A stretch of DNA of 11,156 nt from Pseudomonadota bacterium (GTDB taxonomy: Bacteria > Cyanobacteriota > Vampirovibrionia > LMEP-6097). Below the pieces are notes generated by a model. That model saw nothing but the letters and a program-made list of their open reading frames with translations. It had not been told where the DNA came from and did not search any database. The stretch is from assembly GCA_009924885.1 (NCBI GenBank), contig RFQS01000048.1, positions 1 through 11,156 of the forward strand, written 5' to 3'. Every line of letters begins with the position of its first letter. The stretch's first letter is position 1. Below, piece after piece: positions 5,714 through 11,156 of this stretch. The translations under genes were made by a program, and so were the position numbers.

Positions 5714-6406
5714 ATGTCACTAAAATTAGGTTGGGAAATAGGTGAATGGGCAGGCAAAGTCTTGCTCCAAGGTATTAGAAAAAATATTCCAGAAGTAGTG
5801 AAAAAAACTTTAGCTGGTGGGAAATTTGCTTTATTACCAGAATCAAGTGCAGCAAAAATGATCAGAAGTAAAGGTCTCGTTGGTGACTCTGCCGAGCTTC
5901 TAGACACTGGCAGTAAAATTGCGGAAACCTTATGGTGGGCTCCAGCTCTTGCGAGAGGTGGAGGCATGCTTACTGATGGTTTACAAATTTGGTCAGTTGT
6001 TAAAAGTGCTGACGGTAATGAATGGACTGCGAGCGAAAACATCGATCAACTTGCAATGAAAGGAACCAGTGCAGCATTAATGGCAGCTTCGATTAAGGTC
6101 AAGAACCCTTTGCTAAAACTAGGTTTAAGATTATCCTCTTTAGGAGTAGGTTTAGCAAATGATACTGTTGAATCAATGATTGATTCTTCAAGAGGTAAAG
6201 CCACTTGGTTAGATAAACTAGGCTTTTTAGGTAATTATGGAACAGTTTTTACTGATCAATATGGATTTGACCAAGGTGGTTACAGCCCTATTCGTGAACA
6301 TTACGAAAAGAAAGATAGGGAAAGCGGTTACTTTAACTATGGTAAAGCACGCTTTTATCAGGAAAAGGAGCGGGAAATACCACATTTACTACAAATATTA
6401 GGATAA
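5714..6406 (+). CDS. Unknown 230-residue protein, paralogue of the next gene
   Basis: I do not recognise this protein. It has no signal peptide. The amphipathic start MSLKLGWEIGEWAGKVLLQG is followed by several hydrophobic, glycine-rich stretches: WWAPALARGGGMLTDGLQIW (74-93), and residues 117-148, which contain SAALMAAS and SSLGVGLA. The C-terminus is charged and tyrosine-rich (GYSPIREHYEKKDRESGYF, 189-207). Residues about 142-184 align by eye with residues about 171-210 of the downstream 248-residue protein: LGV, then G[KR]xT...KL, then N[YW]G followed by FT[DE]xxG. The two are probably diverged duplicates in one transcription unit with 53 bases between. No Shine-Dalgarno is evident at the ATG. 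Membrane-active or secreted roles are possible, but nothing in the sequence fixes a function. Confidence 0.72.
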   Translation: MSLKLGWEIGEWAGKVLLQGIRKNIPEVVKKTLAGGKFALLPESSAAKMIRSKGLVGDSAELLDTGSKIAETLWWAPALARGGGMLTDGLQIWSVVKSADGNEWTASENIDQLAMKGTSAALMAASIKVKNPLLKLGLRLSSLGVGLANDTVESMIDSSRGKATWLDKLGFLGNYGTVFTDQYGFDQGGYSPIREHYEKKDRESGYFNYGKARFYQEKEREIPHLLQILG

Positions 6407-6459
6407 GTAAATTCCTGTGAGGATAACAATAGGTAAATGAGACTCTAGCTAAAGAATCA

Positions 6460-7206
6460 ATGGTATTAAGAAGTACTAAAAAAAATACAATCTCTTATTC
6501 TCGTCCAGCAGACAGGAAAGAGACTTCTATTGGCATTAATACAAAAAATTACTCTAATGAGAAGCCAGTTACTCAAGCTTCTCGTACTGAAATTTCTCTA
6601 TTATCAAAATCCAGCCTGCCAGATACGGTATTGAGCAAAACAGCTTCAGTTATCAATCAAACTGGTAAATTAGTAGGGAATTCTGGTGCAAATTTATCTA
6701 AATTTACCAGTAGATTCATAACCAATCCAGAAAATAGTGGACGAAGAACTCTAATATCTTATGTTCCACTTGCCTTAAACCTACTTTCAATTCCAAAATA
6801 TATTGGTGCGTTAAAAGGGTTTATGGAAGGCAATGCTAGACAATCGGTTGCCGACTTCATCAGTGGTTTAATTTTAAATTCAGTAGCTAGTGATTCTAAA
6901 AAACTTGCACTGACAGACTCCAGCGTTATCGCAAAGTCTTTATTACCAACTTCTTTAGTTAAACTAACTGGCTTAGGAGTTATGGAATTAAGTAAACAAC
7001 TTGACAATGGCTCTGGAAGATTAACAAAATTGGCAGGCAGTGAATCTATGAACTGGGGAATAAACAGCCTATTTACAGAAATATTAGGACCAGTCCAAGG
7101 AATCCTAAAAACAGCCCTCTTTGGACATGCAAAAGCATCTGCACCTGTTGATGCTAGTTTTCCTCTAGATGAACAAAGTTCTGGGATAAAACCAGCCACG
7201 GTTTGA
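6460..7206 (+). CDS. Unknown 248-residue protein, paralogue of the preceding gene
   Basis: I do not recognise this protein. The first 70 residues are basic and S/T/N/K-rich, and look disordered. Residues 97-145 contain the hydrophobic segment TLISYVPLALNLLSIPKYIG and then ADFISGLILNSVA. Residues 160-222 carry LGVMELSKQL (172-181), NGSGRLTKLAG (183-193) and MNWGINSLFTEILG (197-210), the part that resembles the upstream 230-residue protein. The ATG at 6460-6462 is the only usual start after the in-frame TAG at 6430-6432; its ribosome site is weak. A perfect hairpin 33 bases after the stop probably ends the transcript. A low-complexity polar N-terminus before a hydrophobic body is common in proteins exported by specialised secretion systems, but the function is unknown. 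Confidence 0.7.
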   Translation: MVLRSTKKNTISYSRPADRKETSIGINTKNYSNEKPVTQASRTEISLLSKSSLPDTVLSKTASVINQTGKLVGNSGANLSKFTSRFITNPENSGRRTLISYVPLALNLLSIPKYIGALKGFMEGNARQSVADFISGLILNSVASDSKKLALTDSSVIAKSLLPTSLVKLTGLGVMELSKQLDNGSGRLTKLAGSESMNWGINSLFTEILGPVQGILKTALFGHAKASAPVDASFPLDEQSSGIKPATV

Positions 7207-7225
7207 GGAGATTAATTGTTTGAAC

Positions 7226-7239
7226 TTTATACGTATAAA
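7226..7239. repeat. 14-bp perfect palindrome TTTATACGTATAAA
   Basis: The palindrome is self-complementary across all 14 bases and abuts the long hairpin, sharing base 7239 with its left arm. Such a site could bind a dimeric regulator, or may be a coincidence of AT-rich sequence. Confidence 0.4.
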
Positions 7240-7277
7240 ACTACATAGAGCTCACATTCTGTGAGCTCTATGTAGTT
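7239..7277. terminator. Perfect 18-bp hairpin, probable bidirectional terminator
   Basis: Left arm AACTACATAGAGCTCACA (7239-7256) and right arm (7260-7277) are exact reverse complements around a 3-base loop (TTC). It sits between the convergent 248-residue (plus) and 298-residue (minus) genes. On the minus strand the hairpin runs into TTTT; on the plus strand a T-run occurs only at 7285-7289, a few bases away. Position and structure fit a shared terminator. The perfection of so long a stem is unusual. Confidence 0.7.
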
Positions 7278-7309
7278 AATATGATTTTTAAAAATTCAAA
7301 ATTAATCGG

Positions 7310-8206
7310 CTAGCTAATCCTAGCTTTTCCCAAAATCCCTAAAGAATCTGCAATATTTCTTCGAGTAGATTCTGTACTGATAGCAGCTCCTGCGAGTGTC
7401 AGCGCTGTACCTCCTAGTATTATCCAGCCTACAGGGTTCCAAGAATTCATAAAACCCACACCCAGAGCTGTAGCAACGGTAGCTGAGCCTCCCAAAGCAA
7501 GTTTAGCATTAAAGCTATCTTCGTCACTAACAACAGTGTTATTTTCTAATGACTTAGTAAAAGCCTCATCCGAAGATAGGGTCTTTAGTGACTTTGAGAT
7601 AGATTTAGCGATCTCTGGATTAGCCTTCAATATACCAGCATAATCTCCATCTAGTACCTGATCGACGTTATATGCACTTTTAGCGATAGCAGAGCTATCA
7701 GTTAATTTTGTCTTTAGCTGACTATGAATAGATTTTTTCAATTCCTCTGGCAAAGAGTTTATTTGATCTAAAGCTGCGATTACTTTATCTGAAGCTTCGC
7801 CAGCTTGGCCTAATTCTTCCAAAATTTTACGTCTATGCTCGATATATTTATTAATATCTGCATTGTTAACACCGATTTTATCCCTTTCAGCTTTAATCGC
7901 CTCATCTAGGTTTCTTTCACCATCCTTTGTTTCTCCACTTAGTTTAAGCTCATATAGCCTAACTAACTCTGACCTGCCGAGAATTTTAGTTAATTGAGGA
8001 TCTTGTTCAGTCTCAGTGGTTTCAGCCTTAGGACTAGATTCAGTCGTCTGAAAAACCTGTGCAGGAGAGAAACTATCATAAGTGGTCTGAGTGTCAGTAT
8101 TAGAAGAACTTGATGTTATTTGATCAAACACCGCTGCATACGAACCAGTATTACTACTAAAGTTATTTCCTGTCCCTGATGAATTTACGATTAATGAACC
8201 TGCCAT
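7310..8206 (-). CDS. Unknown 298-residue protein with disordered N-terminus and C-terminal hydrophobic hairpin
   Basis: I do not recognise this protein. Residues 1-70 are strongly S/T/N/Q/E-rich and probably disordered. Residues 72-235 are charged and helical, with likely coiled-coil stretches (for example DLEAIKAERDK-like sequence around 98-112 and KYIEHRRKILEELG at 120-133). Residues 236-276 contain two hydrophobic segments split by MNSWNPVGW (253-261), a typical membrane-inserting helical hairpin. No Sec signal peptide is seen. This order (polar secretion-like N-terminus, coiled coil, hydrophobic hairpin) resembles type III translocator proteins, but I see no sequence match. AAAAGGAG (8213-8220) six bases before the ATG is the strongest ribosome site of the window, suggesting high expression. 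The gene lies 23 bases downstream of the 468-residue gene and is probably cotranscribed with it. Confidence 0.75.
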   Translation of the reverse strand: MAGSLIVNSSGTGNNFSSNTGSYAAVFDQITSSSSNTDTQTTYDSFSPAQVFQTTESSPKAETTETEQDPQLTKILGRSELVRLYELKLSGETKDGERNLDEAIKAERDKIGVNNADINKYIEHRRKILEELGQAGEASDKVIAALDQINSLPEELKKSIHSQLKTKLTDSSAIAKSAYNVDQVLDGDYAGILKANPEIAKSISKSLKTLSSDEAFTKSLENNTVVSDEDSFNAKLALGGSATVATALGVGFMNSWNPVGWIILGGTALTLAGAAISTESTRRNIADSLGILGKARIS

Positions 8207-8212
8207 ATTTTA

Positions 8213-8220
8213 CTCCTTTT
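8213..8220 (-). promoter_or_regulatory. Strong ribosome binding site of the 298-residue gene
   Basis: AAAAGGAG on the minus strand lies six bases before the ATG. It stands out because most neighbouring genes have weak or no Shine-Dalgarno sequences. Confidence 0.7.
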
Positions 8221-8229
8221 TATAAATAT

Positions 8230-9636
8230 TTATTTTGTCTCTGTTTTTAAAGTCTCTAATTTTGCCTGTAACTCTGTTTTAATACGTTCATCATTTAAAT
8301 AGTACTCATTAGTTTTAGAGTCTTTTTTAAATACATTAGTCGCATCGATTTTAAGAGTGGAGCCATCTGCGGCAGTTATCTCAATAGGATTAACCACCAA
8401 ATAAAGTATCAGCAAACTAATAGCATTGTTTTTTCCTAGGCTAGCGTCTACTTTCTCTAAAGCTTTCTGAGAATTACCATATTTTAAATCATTCGCCAGA
8501 ACATCCTCAAGAACTCCAATACCGCCGTTAATTAAAGTCTTCTCCTCAGCACTACGAGAAGAGCTTTTCAGAGCCGCTATCATATTAGACTCTTTGCCTT
8601 TTAAAGTATTGAGCTGAGTATTAAAGTTTTTACGTCTATCCACTAACGCTGATTCATACATCCTAGTATAGCTATGTGCCGCATTAGGATCTTGAGCATT
8701 ATTGATAGCAGTCTTTGCATATTTCGTAAATATCTCATCTCCTATCTGAGTTCTCCAATTCATGTTATCCATCTGAAAAACGAATTCATTAGCAGCATCA
8801 GATTTATTACCTTCATAGGCTGTTTTATTAGAGCCGTTTTGAATCATAACCTTAATACCATCCTTCGCCATTAAGCGCATCATTTCAGGAATAATATATT
8901 TTTCCATTTCAACATTTAATGGATTATCAGCATCTTTGGTACCTAGACTACTATTAAGAGCCTGGTTAAATACTTCATAATTATGTCTTCGTTGACCTGA
9001 ACTTAGCTTAGTATCAAAAATAGAATTTTGCAGCTCAACATTGTATAAATAATCTCTAAAAAATCCTAATTCTGCCAAATTAGAATCATATTTTTTATCT
9101 TTTATTTTCCCTGCAGCTTCATCTAGTTTAGCCTTATAGCCAGAACTAGCTACCACTCCCTTGTAATAAGAAACTAGACTTTTATTACCAAGTGAATCAA
9201 TCAAAGTACTGTTGATATTAGCCTTTGTCTCATCCAAATCTAATTGAGATACTTGATATTCTGCTGGTTTGACATTTGCGTATTGATCAAGGTAGCTCTG
9301 ATTATCATTTTGCCCTTGACCTGTGAATGAAGAAAAGAAATCAGGATGCTGAGACAATGTTGAATTACTATTACTAGCAGTAGTTTTATAAGGATCCGTA
9401 AAAGTTGGTAATCTCTGTGCATTACCTACACTACTTACATAAGGATCCGTAAAAGTTGGCAATCTCTGTGTATTACCTACACTACTTACATAAGGATCCG
9501 TAAAAGTTGGCAAGTTATACGCACCGCTAGGAGAACTAGTATAGGGATCAAAGTTCAATGGACGTGATTCAGATTCACTAGATCCTTGGAGTACATTATG
9601 GTAAACATTACTAAAATCGGCTCTAACTATAACCAT
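8230..9636 (-). CDS. Unknown 468-residue protein with N-terminal 17-residue tandem repeats
   Basis: I do not recognise this protein. Residues 28-86 are built from tandem 17-residue units with consensus FTDPYVSSVGNxQRLPT: a degenerate copy at 28-44, two near-identical copies at 45-61 and 62-78, and a partial copy from 79. The rest (about 130-468) looks mostly helical and soluble, with a short hydrophobic segment near NAISLLILYLVVNPIEI (residues about 401-417). The N-terminus has no Sec signal peptide and lies in a polar, S/N/T-rich region. It heads a two-gene unit with the 298-residue gene and is divergent from the four small-protein genes, sharing an 89-base intergenic region with them. The repeat region suggests a surface or extracellular tether. 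Function is unknown; a tip or translocator component is one guess from context. Confidence 0.75.
   Translation of the reverse strand: MVIVRADFSNVYHNVLQGSSESESRPLNFDPYTSSPSGAYNLPTFTDPYVSSVGNTQRLPTFTDPYVSSVGNAQRLPTFTDPYKTTASNSNSTLSQHPDFFSSFTGQGQNDNQSYLDQYANVKPAEYQVSQLDLDETKANINSTLIDSLGNKSLVSYYKGVVASSGYKAKLDEAAGKIKDKKYDSNLAELGFFRDYLYNVELQNSIFDTKLSSGQRRHNYEVFNQALNSSLGTKDADNPLNVEMEKYIIPEMMRLMAKDGIKVMIQNGSNKTAYEGNKSDAANEFVFQMDNMNWRTQIGDEIFTKYAKTAINNAQDPNAAHSYTRMYESALVDRRKNFNTQLNTLKGKESNMIAALKSSSRSAEEKTLINGGIGVLEDVLANDLKYGNSQKALEKVDASLGKNNAISLLILYLVVNPIEITAADGSTLKIDATNVFKKDSKTNEYYLNDERIKTELQAKLETLKTETK
9379..9555 (-). repeat. 51-bp tandem repeat within the 468-residue gene
   Basis: Near-identical units begin with AGGATCCGTAAAAGTTGG at 9391, 9442 and 9493, exactly 51 bases apart, and encode 17 residues each. 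Only one or two bases differ between the first two full copies, pointing to recent expansion. A more diverged unit follows toward 9555 (the protein's N-terminal side). Confidence 0.85.
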
Positions 9637-9725
9637 CTTATTACATACAAAGACTAATCAAAAGAAAATTTACTATAAACATTTCAGCTAAGCGATCTTT
9701 ATATCATCAAGGAAAGAAAATAATC

Positions 9726-9956
9726 ATGGTAGATGTAAATGGTTTTCAAAATTGGGTTAATAATGGTGCACAGAGTCTTTACGCAGGTTTTATTGAGGCA
9801 ACCTCTAGGCTCAGTAATCAACCTGAAAAAATAGCAGCAGCAACTCAACAGTTTCAAAGGTACAGAGCAATGTTCGAGGGAATGAATTCGGTAAACGCTT
9901 CTTACACTGATTCTGAATTCCGCAAAGCTGGTGAATGGAAAAATATACGTGCTTAA
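9726..9956 (+). CDS. Small helical protein 1, type III needle/rod-like candidate
   Basis: This 76-residue protein is the first of four small genes in a row. Secondary structure looks like a helical hairpin: helix around residues 6-29, a turn at SNQPEK (30-35), and a helix from about 36 to 58. The second half (QPEKIAAATQQFQRYRAMF, then MNSVNAS) has the layout of type III needle subunits (SctF): a proline-containing turn, a regular hydrophobic pattern, a Q near the start of the helix, and an asparagine-serine near its end. Length also fits SctF (about 75-90 residues). AAGGAA (9709-9714) lies 11 bases before the ATG. The resemblance is by eye, without a search; an unrelated helical protein is possible. 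It is divergent from the 468-residue gene. Confidence 0.7.
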   Translation: MVDVNGFQNWVNNGAQSLYAGFIEATSRLSNQPEKIAAATQQFQRYRAMFEGMNSVNASYTDSEFRKAGEWKNIRA

Positions 9957-9972
9957 GTAGAGGACAATATTT

Positions 9973-10209
9973 ATGTCAGGAAGAATCGACAAACTTTACT
10001 ATAATCTCAGAGAGCAAGGTAACAATGCCATGCTTTGGGCTGCAAGTCAAGGTCAAGTCGAAGAAGTAGCAAGGCTTACTAAAGATCAATATATTATTCA
10101 GGCTGTAAGCAATGCTTATACCAACCAAGTTGACGTACCATTCTACAAAAGCCTCATTAGTGGCTCGGATGCACAAATTTATAATTCCATGATGAGGGTT
10201 AAGGCATAG
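9973..10209 (+). CDS. Small helical protein 2, paralogue of its neighbours
   Basis: This 78-residue protein lies 16 bases after the previous gene, with GAGGA (9960-9964) eight bases before ATG. It appears all-helical. From its TKDQYII segment (about residues 36-42) it aligns without gaps to the third protein over some 23 positions: Q, hydrophobics at +3 and +6, N at +12, an aromatic at +18, K/R-S-L/I at +20 to +22. That suggests common descent with protein 3. The GNNAMLWAASQGQVEEV phrase looks superficially like an ankyrin repeat, but only one unit is present. Function is unknown; a needle, rod or chaperone-type role in a secretion apparatus is inferred from context. Confidence 0.7.
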   Translation: MSGRIDKLYYNLREQGNNAMLWAASQGQVEEVARLTKDQYIIQAVSNAYTNQVDVPFYKSLISGSDAQIYNSMMRVKA

Positions 10210-10211
10210 GC

Positions 10212-10508
10212 ATGAATCCTAATATTTCAGATATCTCAAGAGACACTGCTGGTTTAGGATATTTTATCCAAGCACGAATTAATCAAGAAGCAGAACAAGC
10301 CGCATATCAATCAATGCAAAATGGTACCAGTGATCAATTCACTCAACTTCTACGACAAACAACTGTATCTTATGTACTCGCAGAAAAAATAAACACTAAC
10401 CGAGCAGAGTGGACTCGTTCAATAGCTCTATCTTACTCTTCTGGAAAAGACCCGCAAACTGGGCAAGCTATAAAAACCGAAGATAATTTAGCTAAATCTA
10501 AAAGATAA
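10212..10508 (+). CDS. Small helical protein 3, type III rod/needle-like candidate
   Basis: This 98-residue protein starts two bases after the stop of protein 2, with AAGG at the end of that gene as ribosome site, so the two are translationally coupled. The core YQSMQNGTSDQFTQLLRQ (about residues 33-50) followed by VSYVLAEKINTNRAEWTRSI (52-71) is shared in outline with protein 4 (YNALQNG, then W-A-S-E-L-K-N-T and R-E-W) and with protein 2. Its Q-x(11)-N-T spacing also recalls the SctF/SctI C-terminal helix. The last 25 residues are polar. No signal peptide or membrane segment is visible. Assignment to a secretion apparatus is inferred. Confidence 0.7.
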   Translation: MNPNISDISRDTAGLGYFIQARINQEAEQAAYQSMQNGTSDQFTQLLRQTTVSYVLAEKINTNRAEWTRSIALSYSSGKDPQTGQAIKTEDNLAKSKR

Positions 10509-10544
10509 TTAGTTCTTAATGTTCAAAAGGTACAATGGCATATC

Positions 10545-10931
10545 ATGGTAAGCAACAATATTGGCGATAACATTTTCCCAACCCCATCAACAGATAATAG
10601 GGTCAATTCTCGCCCGAGCATAACCACTGGTCCTATACTTAACGATAATAATATCAAAGAGACTTATTTGGATTTTTTTTCTCAAGCCTCCAGTGCCTCA
10701 CCTTGGGGTATTAATCGTGGTATTAATCTTGAACTTCTTTCTACGGAAGCCATGGAAAAAATTTATTATAATGCTTTACAAAATGGTGGTCAATTAAGCT
10801 CACAGGATTATTTTGATCTTGCGAAGCATCAAAAACTAGCCGCTTGGGCATCTGAGTTGAAGAACACTGACGCTGCAAATAGGGAATGGAAAATATCTGG
10901 ACTCAATGACGGCTTAGCCTCATCTGGTTAA
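10545..10931 (+). CDS. Small helical protein 4 with polar N-terminal extension
   Basis: This is a 128-residue protein. Residues 1-40 are N/S/T/P-rich and probably disordered. Residues 66-120 hold a helical hairpin related to protein 3: TEAMEKIYYNALQNG (67-81), then DLAKHQKLAAWASELKNT (90-107) and NREWKISGL. It lies 36 bases after protein 3 in the same frame, separated by one in-frame stop (10506-10508). The ATG at 10545-10547 is the only start in this frame after that stop. AAAAGG (10525-10530) is rather far from it (14 bases) and nearer an out-of-frame ATG at 10535 that would make only 11 residues. Inner-rod (SctI) proteins are often this long, with an N-terminal extension, so a rod-like role is a reasonable but untested guess. 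Confidence 0.68.
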   Translation: MVSNNIGDNIFPTPSTDNRVNSRPSITTGPILNDNNIKETYLDFFSQASSASPWGINRGINLELLSTEAMEKIYYNALQNGGQLSSQDYFDLAKHQKLAAWASELKNTDAANREWKISGLNDGLASSG

Positions 10932-11013
10932 TTATTTGAAATAATTTGTAGTCAATAATTAGCTCACCTTTAATTTGTATTAACATTAATCAATTAAAAG
11001 GAATATAAATAAG

Positions 11014-11064
11014 ATGACTACAGTTACATCCCCTCGACAAGAGCCAAACGTAAACACAACGTAA
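11014..11064 (+). CDS. Possible 16-codon small ORF
   Basis: ATG at 11014 follows AAAAGGA (10996-11002) by 11 bases and encodes MTTVTSPRQEPNVNTT before TAA. The ribosome site is better than those of several larger genes here. It might be a leader peptide, or the remnant start of a gene broken by a stop or frameshift, since the +1 frame stays open to 11102. The 10932-11013 stretch before it is AT-rich spacer with no clear terminator hairpin. Confidence 0.3.
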   Translation: MTTVTSPRQEPNVNTT

Positions 11065-11108
11065 TTACTCACCCCATAACAAGTTTAAGAGTTAGGGTTT
11101 GATCAAGT

Positions 11109-11156
11109 ATGGATTTAATAGCATTGAAGAGATTAAGTCCTTGTTTTTTTGCAGTC
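11109..11156 (+). CDS. Possible start of a gene cut by the window edge
   Basis: After an in-frame TGA at 11100-11102, ATG at 11109 opens 16 codons (MDLIALKRLSPCFFAV) to the window end. A weak TTAGGG lies about a dozen bases upstream. Too little is visible for any identification. Confidence 0.3.
   Translation, partial: MDLIALKRLSPCFFAV

Noticed and set aside
5704..6042. 112-codon minus-strand ORF opposite the 230-residue gene
   Set aside because: It has no start context, overlaps the intergenic control region and mirrors codon bias of the plus-strand gene.
6415..6435. TGTGAGGATAACAATA resembles the lac operator
   Set aside because: It lacks two bases of the operator centre and the left half is not symmetric; there is no LacI-type gene or sugar operon nearby. 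Probably chance.
6759..7199. 146-codon minus-strand ORF opposite the 248-residue gene
   Set aside because: It has no ribosome site or recognisable motif. The plus-strand frame has a paralogue next door, which supports it as the real gene.
9973..10209. Ankyrin-like phrase GNNAMLWAASQGQVEEV in small protein 2
   Set aside because: Only one unit is present in a 78-residue protein, and the downstream part aligns instead with the neighbouring small protein.
9726..10931. WXG100/type VII secretion substrates
   Set aside because: The sizes fit, but no central W-x-G turn is present in any of the four, and no FtsK/EccC-type gene is in the window.

Overview
This is an AT-rich bacterial window. The two ribosomal proteins (L27 and L21) resemble cyanobacterial versions: L27 carries a VVRAGNILIRQRGTK-type core followed by IGKDDTL. 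Together with the low GC and the absence of photosynthesis genes, this suggests a non-photosynthetic relative of Cyanobacteria (Melainabacteria/Vampirovibrionia). That placement is an inference from remembered sequence patterns, not from a search.

Layout. Positions 1-467 (minus) hold the N-terminal part of an AAA-ATPase-like protein that starts directly behind rpmA (468-719, minus). A 3D-domain cell-wall protein (907-1494, plus) follows with a structured leader. Next come a SleB-type hydrolase (1518-2105, minus) and an M23 peptidase (2171-2866, minus), then rplU (3018-3326, plus). An NlpC/P60-like hydrolase (3344-4186, minus) lies downstream of a 434-residue protein of unknown function (4262-5566, minus). 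Divergent from that protein is a pair of related unknown proteins (5714-6406 and 6460-7206, plus). A perfect 18-bp hairpin separates this pair from two convergent minus-strand genes: a 298-residue protein with a C-terminal hydrophobic hairpin (7310-8206) and a 468-residue protein with 17-residue tandem repeats (8230-9636). Divergent from these is a compact run of four small helical proteins (9726-10931, plus). The last 225 bases hold a possible 16-codon ORF and the possible start of another gene.

The main signal is twofold. First, three peptidoglycan hydrolases from unrelated families (SleB, M23, NlpC/P60-like) share the N-terminal motif FNPFAFLF followed by an S/T/N/Q-rich linker. None has a recognisable Sec signal peptide, so the motif looks like a shared export or targeting tag. 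Second, the four small proteins appear to be divergent paralogues of one another, and their C-terminal pattern resembles type III secretion needle/inner-rod subunits (SctF/SctI).

Around these lie five unrecognised larger proteins. Several carry hydrophobic hairpins or low-complexity N-termini, as translocators and effectors often do. My working hypothesis is an accessory locus of an unusual, possibly type III-like, export machine with its wall-cutting enzymes and substrates, placed among and beside ribosomal genes that are normally adjacent. No core secretion component (ATPase, export gate, secretin) is visible in the window, so this remains an inference.
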